NCBI GenBank assembly: GCA_009602735.1
Contig: WELA01012513.1
Coordinates: 707,615 to 736,698, forward strand
DNA: 29,084 bases
Reading direction: 5' to 3'
Source: Mesotaenium endlicherianum
Lineage: Eukaryota; Streptophyta; Zygnematophyceae; Zygnematales; Mesotaeniaceae
Part shown: in pieces, positions 9,406 to 20,194 of the stretch
How the letters are laid out: each line of letters opens with the position of its first letter
Numbering within the stretch: the first letter of the stretch is position 1
Position numbers and translations under genes: made by a program
Notes under the pieces: generated by a model
Database searches by the model: none
Told to the model about the DNA's origin: nothing
The model's input: only the letters and a program-made list of their open reading frames with translations

Positions 9406-10652
9406 AGGACGGAAGTCTCTTACTTCCACATAGACTTTATGCCTTAAGGTTCACAGGCGAGCAAATTGTAGTTTGCAGAAATCACACTCTAAGCAGCTTG
9501 ACATACAACGTCAGATTCAGAGAAAATCGCCCTTCAGGCTTTCGCTTAACTTTCACAAAGTCACAGCTTACAAAACTCTGAAACTACACATCTATGCTGG
9601 CCTGGGTCAAGCTCTTCACTTTACACCGCGCCTTAACAGCTCTTCACTGCCAGGCTAGGCTCACTCAGTTCTTCACTGAGAGCTTTATCTGCCAATAATA
9701 CTCTCTCTCTTCGAGATGCGAATGCGACTTCTGAGAACTTGGAAACTAACACACAACTTACCATTTTAAGGCTGCTTCACACACACTTTTGGCGTTTGGC
9801 CAAATCTGTGCTAAGCTCCTAGCAAATTCTATTCTGCAGTTCTCCTACTTTCAACAGTGAGATTCCCTCTTGGAAACTCCTACAATCCTAACTTATCTAT
9901 GATACACTGAGAAGAATCTTCAGCGTCAGCAGAAGCGTGGGGCCTCGGCTCTCCAATGGCCTTGGGAACTCGTTCTTCTTCTTCGCGCCCTTCTTCTCCT
10001 TCCTTCTGCTCTTTCTGCTCCTTCTGCTTCTTGGCAAAAGTGCGTGAGAGTGAATGACATGTCTCAGGCAAGATTCGTGTCTTTCGCAGGCACCACACAG
10101 CGTCATCTTTCGAGAATGTCGTGCTTAGTCACAAAGCTTAGCTGCATGTCGCTTCTGCCTAGCCATGCTCAACTCAAACTGTAGTCACTCAGCATGCATG
10201 CACACCTCGTGACTGTTGCGCGTGGCTGCTTAGCTTCTCAGCTGGCAGTCACGCCTAATTGGCTCGTGGCTAAGAACTCCTTAGCGGCGTGTACGAGCAA
10301 ATGCCACTTGCTCAAGATTCCCAAGCGGGCGGCGGTAACCTATCTTGGCATTGCGGCCATGACCTGGCTTAATCTGCCAGTCACACAGTACCAGCCTTGG
10401 TACCTGTTGGGCGGCTCATCACTGATCCCCAGCTTCTAGCCTCGCGGCTGTCTATGCTGTCAAAACCTCCCCCATCCCTAGGTGTGGGGCACATTGACAT
10501 TGACCCCTTGCCAGTGGTCTTGACGTCGACATAATCGCTGACTGCGACGTAAGCAGTCAAGTGGTCGGTGAGTCAACGTTGACTTTCCGTACCTGGGTGG
10601 CCGTAGCTTGTGCTGCGCGTGCAGCACCGTCAAACGGATAGTAGTCGCGACA
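9406..10652 (-). repeat. Repeat A, inner copy, next to gag
   Basis: This 1,247-bp segment is repeated at 10965-12225 with about 95% identity by eye. It contains no conserved coding frame in the element's direction and includes a pyrimidine-rich TTC/CTT tract at about 9975-10035 (purine-rich on the minus strand). In the minus orientation it lies between repeat X' and gag, so it could be the 5' leader or part of a longer split terminal repeat. It starts AGGACGGAAG and ends GTCGCGACA. Confidence 0.85.
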
Positions 10653-10662
10653 TGGGGAGCGG

Positions 10663-10964
10663 TGTCGTGCCTAACAGTGTCGGTCCCTCGGCACGTGCGT
10701 AGCCTTTCAGCACAAGTGCCTTCGACCTGGTCGATGTGTCGGTGGCCCTCCTCACGTGCGGCAAACATGGTCGATCGATCTTCGCCCGTGTGTCGGTGAC
10801 AAGCCTTACCAGGGTTACCCATCCCTGGGCTCCTGAACTTGCACCATACAACCATGACCAGTACTCAGGGCAAGGTTCTCCTTCACCCAGCTCTCACCGT
10901 CTTCTTACCTAGGACTTTAGCAGAAAATTTTAAAAATACCTACCTTGCCTTAATTCCTCTTTCA
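10663..10964 (-). repeat. Repeat X', candidate 5' LTR
   Basis: This 302-bp counterpart of 3786-4089 starts TGTCGTGCC and ends CTTTCA on the plus strand. It is separated from inner repeat A by the 10-bp spacer TGGGGAGCGG and is fused directly to A' on its other side. If X alone is the LTR, this is the 5' LTR of the minus-strand element. However, the sequence that follows on the minus strand (CCGCTCCCCATG) does not start with the TGG expected of a tRNA primer-binding site. Confidence 0.7.
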
Positions 10965-12225
10965 AGGACGGAAGTCTCTTACTTCCACATAGGCTTTATG
11001 CCTTAAGGTTCTTGGGTTCACAGGCGAGCAAATTGTGGTTTGCAGAAATCACACTCTAAGCAGCTTGACATACAACGTCAGATTCAGAGAAAATCGCCCT
11101 TCAGGCTTTCGCTTAACTTTCACAAAGTCACAGCTTACAAAACTCTGAAACTACACATCTATGCTGGCCTGGGTCAAGCTCTTCACTTTACACCGCGCCT
11201 TAACAGCTCTTCACTGCCAGGCTAGGCTCACTCAGTTCTTCACTGAGAGCTTTATCTGTCAATACTACTCTCTCTCTTCGAGATACGAATGCGACTTCTG
11301 AGAACTTGGAAACTAACACACAACTCACCATTTTTAAGGCTGCTTCACACACACTTGTGGCGTTCGGCCGAATCTGTGCTAATCTCCTAGCAAATTTTAT
11401 TCTGCAGTCCTCCTGCTTTCAACAGTGAGATTCCCTCTTGGGAACTCCTACAATCCTAACTTATCTATGATACACTGAGAAGAATCTTCAGCGTCGGCAA
11501 AAAGCGTGGGGCCTCGGCCCTCCAATGGCCTTGGGAACTCCTTCTTCTTCTTCTTCGCGCCCTTCTTCTCCTTCCTTCTGCTTCCTCTGCTTCCTCTGCT
11601 TCTTGGCAAAAGTGCGTGAATGTGGATGTCACATCTCAGGCAAGATTCGTGCCTTTCGCAGGCACCACACAGCGTCATCTTTCGAGAATGCCGTGCTTAG
11701 TCACAAAGCTTAGCTGCATGTCGCTTTTGCCTAGCCATGCTCAACTCAAATTCGTAGTCACTCAGCATGCATGCACACCTCGTGGCTGTCGCGTGTGGCT
11801 GCTTAGCTTCTCAGCTGGCAGTCACGCCTGATTGGCTCATGGCTAAGAACTCCTGAGCGGTGTGTACAAGCAAATGCCACCTGCTCAAGATTCCCAACCG
11901 GGCGGCCGTAATCTATCTTGGCATTGCGGCCATGACCTGGCTTAATCTGCCAGTCACACAGTACCGGACTTGGTACCTGCTGGGCGGCTCATCACTGATC
12001 CCCAACTTCTAGTCTCGCGGCTATCTATGCTGTCAAAACCTCCCCCATCCCTGGGTGTGGGGCACATTGACATTGACCCCTTGCCAGTGGTCTTGATGCC
12101 GACATAACCGCTGACTGTGACGAAATCAGTCAAGTGGTCGGTGAGTCAGCGTTGACTTTCCGTACCTGGGTGGCCGTAGCTTGCGCTGCGCGTGTGGCAC
12201 CGTCAAACGGATAGTAGTCGCGACA
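10965..12225 (-). repeat. Repeat A', outer copy
   Basis: This 1,261-bp direct repeat of 9406-10652 includes an extra 8 bp (about 11011-11018). A long block (about 11040-11250) is identical to the inner copy. It ends GTCGCGACA at 12225, where similarity to the inner copy stops. X' plus A' together form a 1,563-bp unit with TGTCG...CGACA termini. Confidence 0.85.
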
Positions 12226-13260
12226 GCGGATGTCGAGTAAAATCGCAATATTTCTTACCTTCCTTTAAAAATTGTCGTGGGATGTTATCACGCCATTAAA
12301 ATAATCCTAACAAATTTTGTCGGATGTTCTTGAAACCCTGACCGTCGCCCAGAGCAGGCCAGAGGATGTTTCCAAAATTTTCCGAAATCCTTGACTTTTG
12401 TCGATTCCTGGGGCCTGGACAGCTTGTCGAAGACATTGATGGATTCTGGACTTTCCGCGCTCCCGCTCAATCAACACCGAGTGTGACCGAGCGTCGGACT
12501 CTGTGTTCGTTTGCTCCCCCCCCCCATGACCCCGCCCCCACGCACGCATCTTTGCACATAAATAACAAAAAAACCGAGGGTATGCTAGTCCCTGACACCT
12601 TTATGATGTCGAGCACCCTCATCCGTTTTGTACGGTCATAACCCGCTTCGACTTGCTATTGGTTTTTTTTTCCATCTGTACAGTTGAAATCGGTAATCAT
12701 TGGCTCGTTTCTTTTCGTACCCACAACAAGCGGACATTTATCGTGAAATATAGCTTTCTTGCTTCGGCCCCATTCGGCCCGCTTCGTTTTTAGATTCCGT
12801 ACGCACGTCCATTCACCCAAAATAGAGTTGGAACTTGATGGAAGATGGAGCTCGAGGCGGTTTCTTGCTTCAGACCTGGTCTCCCATTGATTGCCAGCAC
12901 TACGTCCTTCCTGTCGAGCTCGTTCATCAAGTTGCAAGGTCTCTTATCGGCACTATTTTCGCCGGGAAGTTATTCCGTATCTGCAATTTTCCACCCCTCA
13001 CCAGCCTTGGTCGGGCGTCAAGTAAAGGAACATGTCCCTTTCGCTGCATCCATATTTTTTCACTTTTTTTTGGAGGAAAAGGCGGTTGATTAACGCCCTC
13101 AACCAAATGTGAAGAAGTATTGTTCAATTCCATGAGACTCAAACTTACTTGGCAACCTATAGTGCCTACTGAGGACGCTTTTACCTGAAAGGACGTGCTT
13201 TTCATTTTCCTGTTGAAGCCCTTGAATAGGTCTGTCAGAGAGGCACTTCGGTACTTCATC
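12226..13260. other. Unassigned DNA upstream of the GT47 gene
   Basis: No gene is supported here. The segment has a C-run followed by CCCCGCCCCCACGCACG near 12510-12546, an AT-rich CACATAAATAACAAAAAAAC at 12555-12574, and a T-run at 12663-12671. It presumably holds the promoter and 5' UTR of the downstream glycosyltransferase, but no TATA box or start site can be fixed. Short open frames on both strands have no recognisable content. Confidence 0.4.
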
Positions 13261-16200
13261 ATGAGTTTCCTTTTCAGAAACTTGTTCAGAGGACAGGTTA
13301 CTCCCAAGCAGAAGAGGCATCACTTTAGCCCTCCGAAATCAACATCGGAGAACCTATGCATACTTCTTCAGAGGATGCGCGTTTATCTTCTCGTGTGTAT
13401 CATAATTGTGTTAGGTGTGTTAGCGGTCTTAACCATTGCAACAGACCACGCCGCCAATTTTAACTCTCACTTTAATAAGGAAGCTAATCTACTTTCGCAA
13501 GCAGTGCTGGACCAGCCCACATACAGCTCACAAAGGAAGACCTCTGAGGACCCTTCCATCTCCAGAAAGACTCTGCTGCCTCGTGGAGCCGACAATGCCA
13601 AAGAGTTGACGGTGGGAAGGGAGGTCAGTCCTGCCTCCCTGTCAGCAATTGGTAAAAACTTCAAAGCCTCTAACACGAAGGACAAAGCAGGTGCTGAGGA
13701 ACATGCGGCGTCAGAAATAAAATCGACGGGCAGCCACACACGCATGGCGGGGGTGGCTATCACCACTGGCACCGAGAAAGATCCACCGTCAGACTCTTCA
13801 AAGAAACAAAGTAGTGGCAACACGCCCCTGTCAGTCTATGCGTACAATCTGCCTGTTAAGTACAACTGGGGCATACTGGGAGATCACGAGAAGCCCTGGG
13901 AGATTCTGGATCTACTTGTGGTGCAAGGACCCGGCATCGATGCCCATGATCCGTTTCCGGAGCCGGGTGACAAGCGGTGGGGCTGGCCAGCTGACCGCCC
14001 AGCCAACGGCTCCCTGGTCCTCCCTGGCAACGCCAAGCATCCCCTGGTGAGCCCCACGCCCTGTGGAGGGGGCCTGCCCTTCAGATCCCTCACATCTCGG
14101 ACGCCTGTCAAGCTGATGTGCTCGGGTCAAGTTGGTCAAAGTCGCGAAGTTGGTCAAAGAGGTCAAATGGGTCCCTGTTCCAACGGGCCGCGGAAGGAGG
14201 TCACAAGACCAGCATGCGTGCAAGGCAGCAATGACGCCCGTGCCCCCCTGCTGCTCTGCGCGCTACTCTGAGCTGCCTCTTGCTGTGCTGTCAGCTCTGC
14301 TGCCCGTGACTTTGCCGCTGACTCAGAAGAGAGGGCTGGCTAGAAGTGCAAGAGCAGCTGCTGCTGCTGCTCCTGCTGCCACAACCAGTGCCGTCAGGAT
14401 GCGGGGTCACTTTGCGGCAACACCTCTGGGGCCACTTTCGCACCTCAAGCCATACCACAGAACCGTGCACGGCACTCTTCCAGCTGGGGCCCCTTTCTTC
14501 TGTCGCTGAGCGGTGGTGTAGCAAGCTGGCATGCATGACACCACTCTGCAACAGACGGCACGTCTGCCGGTCAGTCAGTGGGTCTGATTACCTTCTTCAT
14601 GCTCAGCGTGCCTGGGATTGGCTGGGGGAAGGAGGAAGAGGAGGAGAGGAGGCGTGCCCAACAGCAGCAGCTGCTGGGTGCAGTAGGGTAGGCAGGCCCT
14701 AGGAGTGAGGAAAGTGCAGTCCCTCCCCTCCTCTTGGTTCCAGCAGCAACATGCGATGACCTTGGTCTTGCTGGGGGGGGGGGACGAGGGCGGAGGGAGC
14801 AGATCTTGCAGTACAGTGCCGAGTACTACCTGATGCTGGCGCTCTTCACGGGGCTGCCAAGTGTCACGCGCACACTGGACCCCGCGGCGGCCGACGTGAT
14901 GCTGGTGCCGGCGTTCTCGTCGCTGGCCTACTCCTTCTACGTCGGTTCCAACCCGCGCCGGGTCGACAAGGACCAGTGAGTCGTGCGCTCCTCCCTCCTC
15001 TCCTGCTGTGTGCTGGAACCGGTGGCTCTGACAGGTGGCCGGGGAGGGGCACGATGCCATATCATGACTTACATGCTCCTCGCTCCCTCCCCGCCCCTCG
15101 TCTCTCGTGCATGAGAGTCCCGGCAAGCACCCCTGCCACAGGCGGCCTTTCCATTTGTGTCAAGCCTTCCTTTCTCCCTGGAGAGGTGCTGCTTACAAGC
15201 TCCATAGTTTCTCGAGTGCTAGCGAGGGAGGAGGGAGGAGGGAGGAGGGGGAAGGGAAGGGAAGGGGGGAGCCGGGACCGAGGTCTTGCTTCTCCTCTCT
15301 GTCCAGTAGTCCCCGCTGCTTGCACACAAAAAGAATCACGGCATACGTCATCAGCACACAGGCAGCGCCATCCATCGGCCGTCTCATTCTGTGCACTTGT
15401 ATGCATCCTGCTGGTACCAAGCAGATTGCATACACCCCCCACCCTCTCCACCAGTTAGTCGGAGGAGAGGACTCCAGCCGAGAGCGTGCATTTAAGAGGC
15501 GGCCGGGCGGCAGGGAGCTGCAGGAGGGCCTGCTGAGCTGGCTGCAGGAGCAGCCCACGTGGCGCGCCAGCAGCGGGTGCAAGCACGTGGTGGCGGCGTT
15601 CCACCCGCACAGCCTGGAGCACAGCCTGGGGGCGCTGGCCAACGCCACTCTGCTGGTGGCCGACTTCTGGCGCCCCTCTCCCGCAGTGGGTGCCGCCCCC
15701 GCTGCTGCCCTTTCCCCTTCCCATTTCTGCTGCATATGCGCTTCCGTCTCTCACAGGGCCTACCCTCGGGCGTGGAGGGTGCATGTGAAAGACAGGATGA
15801 CTCTGATTTGCGTTCTCGAAATCCCTGCCACCGACCGACCGACCGACCGACTGACCCGCCGGTTGGCCACGCTTTCACTGACAGGATGCACTGTGGCCAC
15901 AGGGGAGGTGGGCGGCAGCAGAGGGAAAGGGATGTGCAGGAGATTCGCAAGCTTGCACGTCACTTGCGTGAAGCCGCTGGTGTGTGGCGTGCTGGCATCA
16001 GAGAGAGCGCTTTTGTGGGGTGAAATGAAGTGCGCTGTGCGTGTGGTCCCAAGAGAGTGACGTGTGCCGACATCCATGATGGGAGGCTGGGCGGCAGGGC
16101 AGGGCGGCCACCTCCGTGCTCAAGGACGTGGTGGCGCCCTACCACGCCCTGCTGGAGCCGTACAGCACCCCTCCCAGCAACAACACTCGCAGCGCCGGCG

Positions 16201-17207
16201 GCTGGGCAGAGCGCCCGACGCTGCTCTACTTCCGCGGGGGCACCAAGCGCAAGCGCGTACGTGACCCCACCCACCCCCCCCCCTTCCCCCCCTTTNNNNN
16301 NNNNNNNNNNNNNNNNNNNNNNNNNNNNNNNNNNNNNNNNNNNNNNNNNNNNNNNNNNNNNNNNNNNNNNNNNNNNNNNNNNNNNNNNNNNNNNNNNNNN
16401 NNNNNNNNNNNNNNNNNNNNNNNNNNNNNNNNNNNNNNNNNNNNNNNNNNNNNNNNNNNNNNNNNNNNNNNNNNNNNNNNNNNNNNNNNNNNNNNNNNNN
16501 NNNNNNNNNNNNNNNNNNNNNNNNNNNNNNNNNNNNNNNNNNNNNNNNNNNNNNNNNNNNNNNNNNNNNNNNNNNNNNNNNNNNNNNNNNNNNNNNNNNN
16601 NNNNNNNNNNNNNNNNNNNNNNNNNNNNNNNNNNNNNNNNNNNNNNNNNNNNNNNNNNNNNNNNNNNNNNNNNNNNNNNNNNNNNNNNNNNNNNNNNNNN
16701 NNNNNNNNNNNNNNNNNCTTACCCCCCTTTCTCCCCCCGCCGCCCTCATGCCCGCATTGCCTCCCCCGCCCCCTCTATATCAGCACTTTTCGTTTACTGG
16801 GTCTTTGTGACGTGACATGCGAGAGTCCTCCAGGGTCTGTCAACCTCAAGTGTCGCAGCTGCTTGCCACACATGTCTGCCCCCCTCCTCGCTGCCACGTG
16901 CACGCATGCATGCATGTAAATATCTGAGGCGCTGCCAGATGGGCTGAGGGTGGGGGGAGGGCCAGAGGGGAGCCATCAGAGGGCAGATGCTGGACCTGTT
17001 CCAGGGAGAGCCGGGCGTGGTGTATGAGGAGGGCGCGTCGTGGGAGGACGGCGCTCTCACCACAGCTGCCGCCGGCATGCGGCGCAGCAAGTTCTGCCTC
17101 TCACCCACAGGTGGGCGCGTCTTCCACACTCTCTCCTTGTTCTTCTTCTTCTTGTTTTCTGTGCTGATGGGCGTTGAAAGGCATATCCCCGAGTGTAGTG
17201 GCAGCTG

Positions 17208-17241
<34 letters not shown>

Positions 17242-18378
17242 ACGCGCCTGCTGCAGCTGCGCTTCTAGTTTTCTGAAGAGTCAAGGCCTCCACGTGGCTG
17301 GGCCGGACGGGGATGTGCGTCTGGTGCTGGACCTGTCTTTCTCTCTCGCTCTCCTGTTGCGCCGCCTCCCCACCAGTGCCCCCGTCATTCCTTCTTACAC
17401 GCTCTATGGGGCAAACCACGTTCAACATTCTAGTGGCATCGCTTGGCACATGGCACCACCCAGTGGCCCACAGTCCCGGGAGCGAGACGCGAGAATGCCT
17501 TGCTTGTACGCTGTGTGTCAATCGAGCGCTGAGCGTGAGCTGACAATGACCGCGTGTGCGTGCATGCATGCAGGCGACACGCCGTCGTCGTGCCGGCTGT
17601 TCGACGCCATCGTGAGCCACTGCGTGCCCGTGGTGGTGAGCGACCGCATCGAGCTGCCCTACGAGGACGTGCTCGACTACACGCGCTTCGCCGTCTTTGT
17701 CTCGGAGGAGACGGCTCTGAAGCCTGGCAGGCTCGTGGCGCTGCTCCGCGCTGTCCCCGTGCGCCAGTGGAACGCCATGTGGCGCAGGCTGAAACACGTA
17801 CGTCTTCCTGCACTTTTGACTGGCTCCATGTGCAATCAGCTCTTTTTGTCTTCCCTGAGACTGCACCCCGCCCCCACCCCCTCTTGTGTGTGTTGTCCTG
17901 CCGAGTTGTGAGTATAGTCAACACCTCATATGTAGGTCGTCAAAAATAGGATGCGTGTTCCTGGTAATGGATCGACGCTCTTCAGAGGGTGGTAGCGCGT
18001 GCCGTCGTTTCAACCCTGAGCAAGCCTGACGCAAGAAGTGCCTGGAGTGACGCAGCCCAGGAGATGCTCGCAAGGGCCGGAGACCTTCTCATCATCATTC
18101 AGAATCAAGTTGCTGCGGCTCGTATCTGGGTTTGATCTGAGTTTGCTAATGAATTCAAGCTACGGTATCTTCTTCTGAGCGGGCTCTCGTGGATGCAGGT
18201 GGACCGCCACTTCAAGTACAGCGTGCCGGCAAAGCCCGGGGGCGCAGAGGACATGATTTGGCAGAGCATTGCTCGGAGGGCTTTGCTGGGACCACCAGAC
18301 GCCAGATTCCGCAAAAAGCGGCTGGCACAGATGAAAAATCCAGCTGCAGCAATATCTGTTACCAGGACTCAGGGATGA
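13261..18378 (+). CDS. Exostosin-family (GT47) glycosyltransferase, seven exons
   Basis: Predicted exons: 13261-14046, 14803-14975, 15478-15685, 16098-16256, 16987-17110, 17574-17797, 18199-18378 (stop TGA). The phases agree and give 617 residues. The start is the first ATG after an in-frame stop at 13186. Residues 39-61 (around [13 protein letters not shown]) form one transmembrane helix after a short basic tail, giving type II Golgi-type topology. A Ser/Thr/Lys-rich stem of about 130 residues precedes the exostosin domain, which opens at about residue 190 with LSVYAYNLP. Family landmarks follow in order: [58 protein letters not shown], then [18 protein letters not shown] and [11 protein letters not shown]47 enzymes transfer sugars onto wall or matrix polysaccharides and glycans; donor and acceptor cannot be read here. 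The exon 3 acceptor could instead be 15498, and the second-ATG start (13375) would lack the cytosolic tail. Confidence 0.88.
14047..14802 (+). other. GT47 intron 1
   Basis: The donor is GTGAGC after codon 262 and the acceptor GGAGCAG, with a weak pyrimidine tract replaced by a purine- and G-rich stretch that includes a G run at 14773-14782. The intron holds CTG/CAG repeats around 14355-14385 and a repeated TTGGTCAAAG motif near 14130-14165. A nearby alternative acceptor (CTTGCAG, exon from 14812) keeps the same frame and would shorten the protein by three residues. Confidence 0.6.
15223..15270. repeat. Purine-rich GGAGGGA repeat, G-quadruplex candidate
   Basis: Tandem GGAGGGA/GGAGGGG/GAAGGG units lie inside intron 2 of the GT47 gene. 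The many closely spaced G-triplets on the plus strand could form a G-quadruplex in DNA or pre-mRNA. This rests on sequence pattern only. Confidence 0.7.
15831..15856. repeat. (CCGA)n microsatellite
   Basis: About five CCGA units followed by a degenerate CTGACC lie within intron 3 of the GT47 gene. It is a simple sequence repeat with no visible function. Confidence 0.85.
16296..16717. other. Assembly gap (422 N) in a GT47 intron
   Basis: A run of N lies inside the intron between the exons ending at 16256 and starting at 16987. The flanks are C-rich (CCCCCCCCCCTTCCCCCCC to the left, CCCCCCTTTCTCCCCCC to the right), so a difficult homopolymer or low-complexity tract probably caused it. The flanking exons join in frame and cover consecutive exostosin motifs, but a short exon hidden in the gap cannot be excluded. 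Confidence 0.95.
17213..17240. repeat. (TG)14 microsatellite
   Basis: A perfect TG run of about 28 bp lies in the intron between GT47 exons 5 and 6, followed by CACGCGC. It is a simple repeat and could adopt alternating purine-pyrimidine (Z-DNA-prone) structure. Confidence 0.95.
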
Positions 18379-18759
18379 TGTGAGTTATGGACATGGAAGG
18401 CCTCCTACTCTTGTGCAGCTCTTTGCTGTCTTCTATAATGATCATGGTAACAGAAGACCCGCACTAACAGTGCGATCATGAGCAGTTCCTGCATCCATGC
18501 ATGAAACTGGGTCTTGCGACACTCGCACGATGCTCGCGCCCAGGCTGCGCATGCAACCAATCTAGCTCTTATGTGTGTGTGTGTGTTTCGTCGTAGCTTG
18601 CCTACGAGGAAACAAACTAGCACCGCACGCACAAAAATCAAATACTCGTCCCCCTCTTCTGGTCAAAGTTGTATAATGTCCATCGCACAGCTCATGAGCG
18701 CACAGACGCGCCACATATGTTTAAAAACCTCCCTATATGCACGTGATTATGTGTATGAG

Positions 18760-18795
<36 letters not shown>

Positions 18796-19580
18796 AATAT
18801 TAAATACGACTATACTGGCTACTAATACCACCTGACTCTGTCCTAGTCTATATGCACTTGGGATGGATCAACTAACCCACATATTATAGACCAACCTTCG
18901 TATGCACAACCTGAAAACAAAACGGAGAAGAACTAAAGGGATCCTAAAGAAAGCAGAGTGGGCGACAAGGAAGAGGAAGTATGAGGACATTGATCTATCA
19001 ACATAACACCCGAATCTCATCCTCAGAGAAAATAGCCCGTCCCAAACCGCGGAGATTGAGCCTGGACCTCACAGGAGGTCGGCCAAACTTTGCCATGAGC
19101 CCCACGAGCCCCCAGGGCAACGTGTGATGACACCAGTCGTACGGATGATAGTTGGACGGCGCCAGAAGTGCGGCACTGCCCTGTACGTTTCTCCACGACC
19201 TGAGCTCCAGCGCTACCAAGAAGACCAACGAGCTATGCTAGGAAAAAATGAAAGAATAAGAGGAAGGCGTGGGGCGGCCCCACCCGCCCTTGAAGTGCAA
19301 TGCAGCCCAGCTTAGCCTGGCGCCTACTAGCTCGTCGTAGGGCTGCATACAGGCTCCTCTCAACGCCTTTGCAGCCAACTCCTCTGTTGGATGGAAAAAA
19401 AGAAGCTATGATCTGGGGCCAGGTGAAGATGCGTTCTTTGGAGCTCCACCTCCAAGGATGACCTCTCTCGCTCACGGGCTGTGCAACGCAATGCGATGCG
19501 ACAAGAGCGCAGTGGCATGCCTCAATCAGAATGCTGAGTGCTGTGGGGCGACGGTGGGGGACAGATGGCAACCGTTGGAC
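18379..19580. other. Intergenic region between convergent genes
   Basis: This 1.2-kb stretch separates the GT47 stop from the stop of the minus-strand signalling gene, so it must hold both 3' UTRs and terminators. It has an AT microsatellite and, at 18998-19320, a GC-balanced block with a 76-codon minus-strand open frame that I do not recognise. No polyadenylation signal can be assigned with confidence. Confidence 0.5.
18764..18790. repeat. (TA)n microsatellite
   Basis: An uninterrupted TA run of about 27 bp, flanked by GTATG on both sides, lies in the space between the two convergent genes. Confidence 0.95.
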
Positions 19581-20182
19581 CTACTGCTGGACTGGTGGCT
19601 CAGTGGAGGGCACGAGGGGCGGGGGGGGGCAGAGATGAGTCTCTAGGGTCTTCATGAGGGCGCTCTTGGACACGGGCTTCGCCATGTAGTCGTCCATGCC
19701 CGCCTCCAGGCACCTCTCCCTGTCTCCCTTGAGCGCATTTGCCGTCTGTTGTTGTTGGACACAAGCAGAGCAGGCACAACAAGGGATGTCAGAACAGAAG
19801 AGAGATAGCTGCCCGAGAGCAATCGCAGCCAAGGGAGCCACACATGCGCGAACAAATACATACACATACACATACACACTGCGCACACATACTGGGGGAA
19901 CCTAAAGACAGTCACCAGTCAACCTGTACTTTCTGCTGTTTTAAACTCAAGTGAAACATTCAATAGAGCAAGCCAGGGCCTCACTGGGCGAGTTCCCTCC
20001 AAGCGAGTCTGCAGGAGAGGAGGGAGCCGGAATGCAGAGCAAATGGAGCAGCAGCAGCAGCAGCAGCTGGTACATACCAGGGCCACGATGGGGACGGGTC
20101 TGTCGTGGCCCAGCAGCTGCACCTGCTCCAGCTCGCGGATGCGCCTGCTGGCGCTGAAGCCGTCCATCTCCGGCATCTGCGC
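19581..20182 (-). CDS. C-terminal half of a response-regulator receiver domain, last two visible exons
   Basis: Two exons are clear on the minus strand: 20182-20078 and 19745-19581, separated by a 332-bp GT-AG intron (donor GTATGT, acceptor CAACAG), both junctions phase 0. The first begins [17 protein letters not shown], the segment just after the phospho-accepting Asp in receivers of hybrid kinases, and ends PIVAL. The second starts [27 protein letters not shown], so the join restores the conserved (A/L)TA Thr/Ser position and the invariant Lys of KP. Only 17 residues follow the last receiver helix, so the receiver is C-terminal. The acceptor before 20182 uses a (CT)n tract. The exon with the phospho-acceptor Asp lies in the poly-G artefact. 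Together with the GAF exons at 27226-28457 this is probably one hybrid histidine kinase gene. Confidence 0.82.
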
Positions 20183-20193
20183 CTCCACAGCAC

Positions 20194-20194
<1 letters not shown>

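Larger units (their letters stand above)
3786..12225 (-). mobile_element. Decayed Ty3/gypsy-type retroelement with PHD-finger integrase and split repeats
   Basis: On the minus strand the order is Gag, protease, RT, RNase H, integrase, which is the Ty3/gypsy order. The outermost repeats begin TGTCGTGCC at 3786 and end GTCGCGACA at 12225, giving TGTCG/CGACA inverted termini. Left to right on the plus strand the structure is X, coding region, A, a 10-bp spacer, X', A'. Coding lesions include nonsense codons at 8873-8875, 7419-7421, 6446-6448, 6425-6427, 5874-5876, 5334-5336 and 4707-4709, frame changes near 7493, 7017 and 6360, and a deletion removing the RT N-terminus. The copy is therefore non-autonomous. 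No target-site duplication is evident: the left flank ends ATGGG and the right flank starts GCGGA. The outer boundaries are inferred from repeat ends. Confidence 0.8.

Noticed and set aside
9473..11225. Two identical 61-codon plus-strand frames (9473-9658 and 11040-11225)
   Set aside because: They are the same part of repeats A and A'. Their identity reflects the repeat, not protein conservation, and the frame is antisense to the element with no recognisable domain.
3786..12225. Classification as a true DIRS/Kangaroo element
   Set aside because: No tyrosine recombinase is seen; the integrase has HHCC and DDE motifs. Only the repeat order is DIRS-like.
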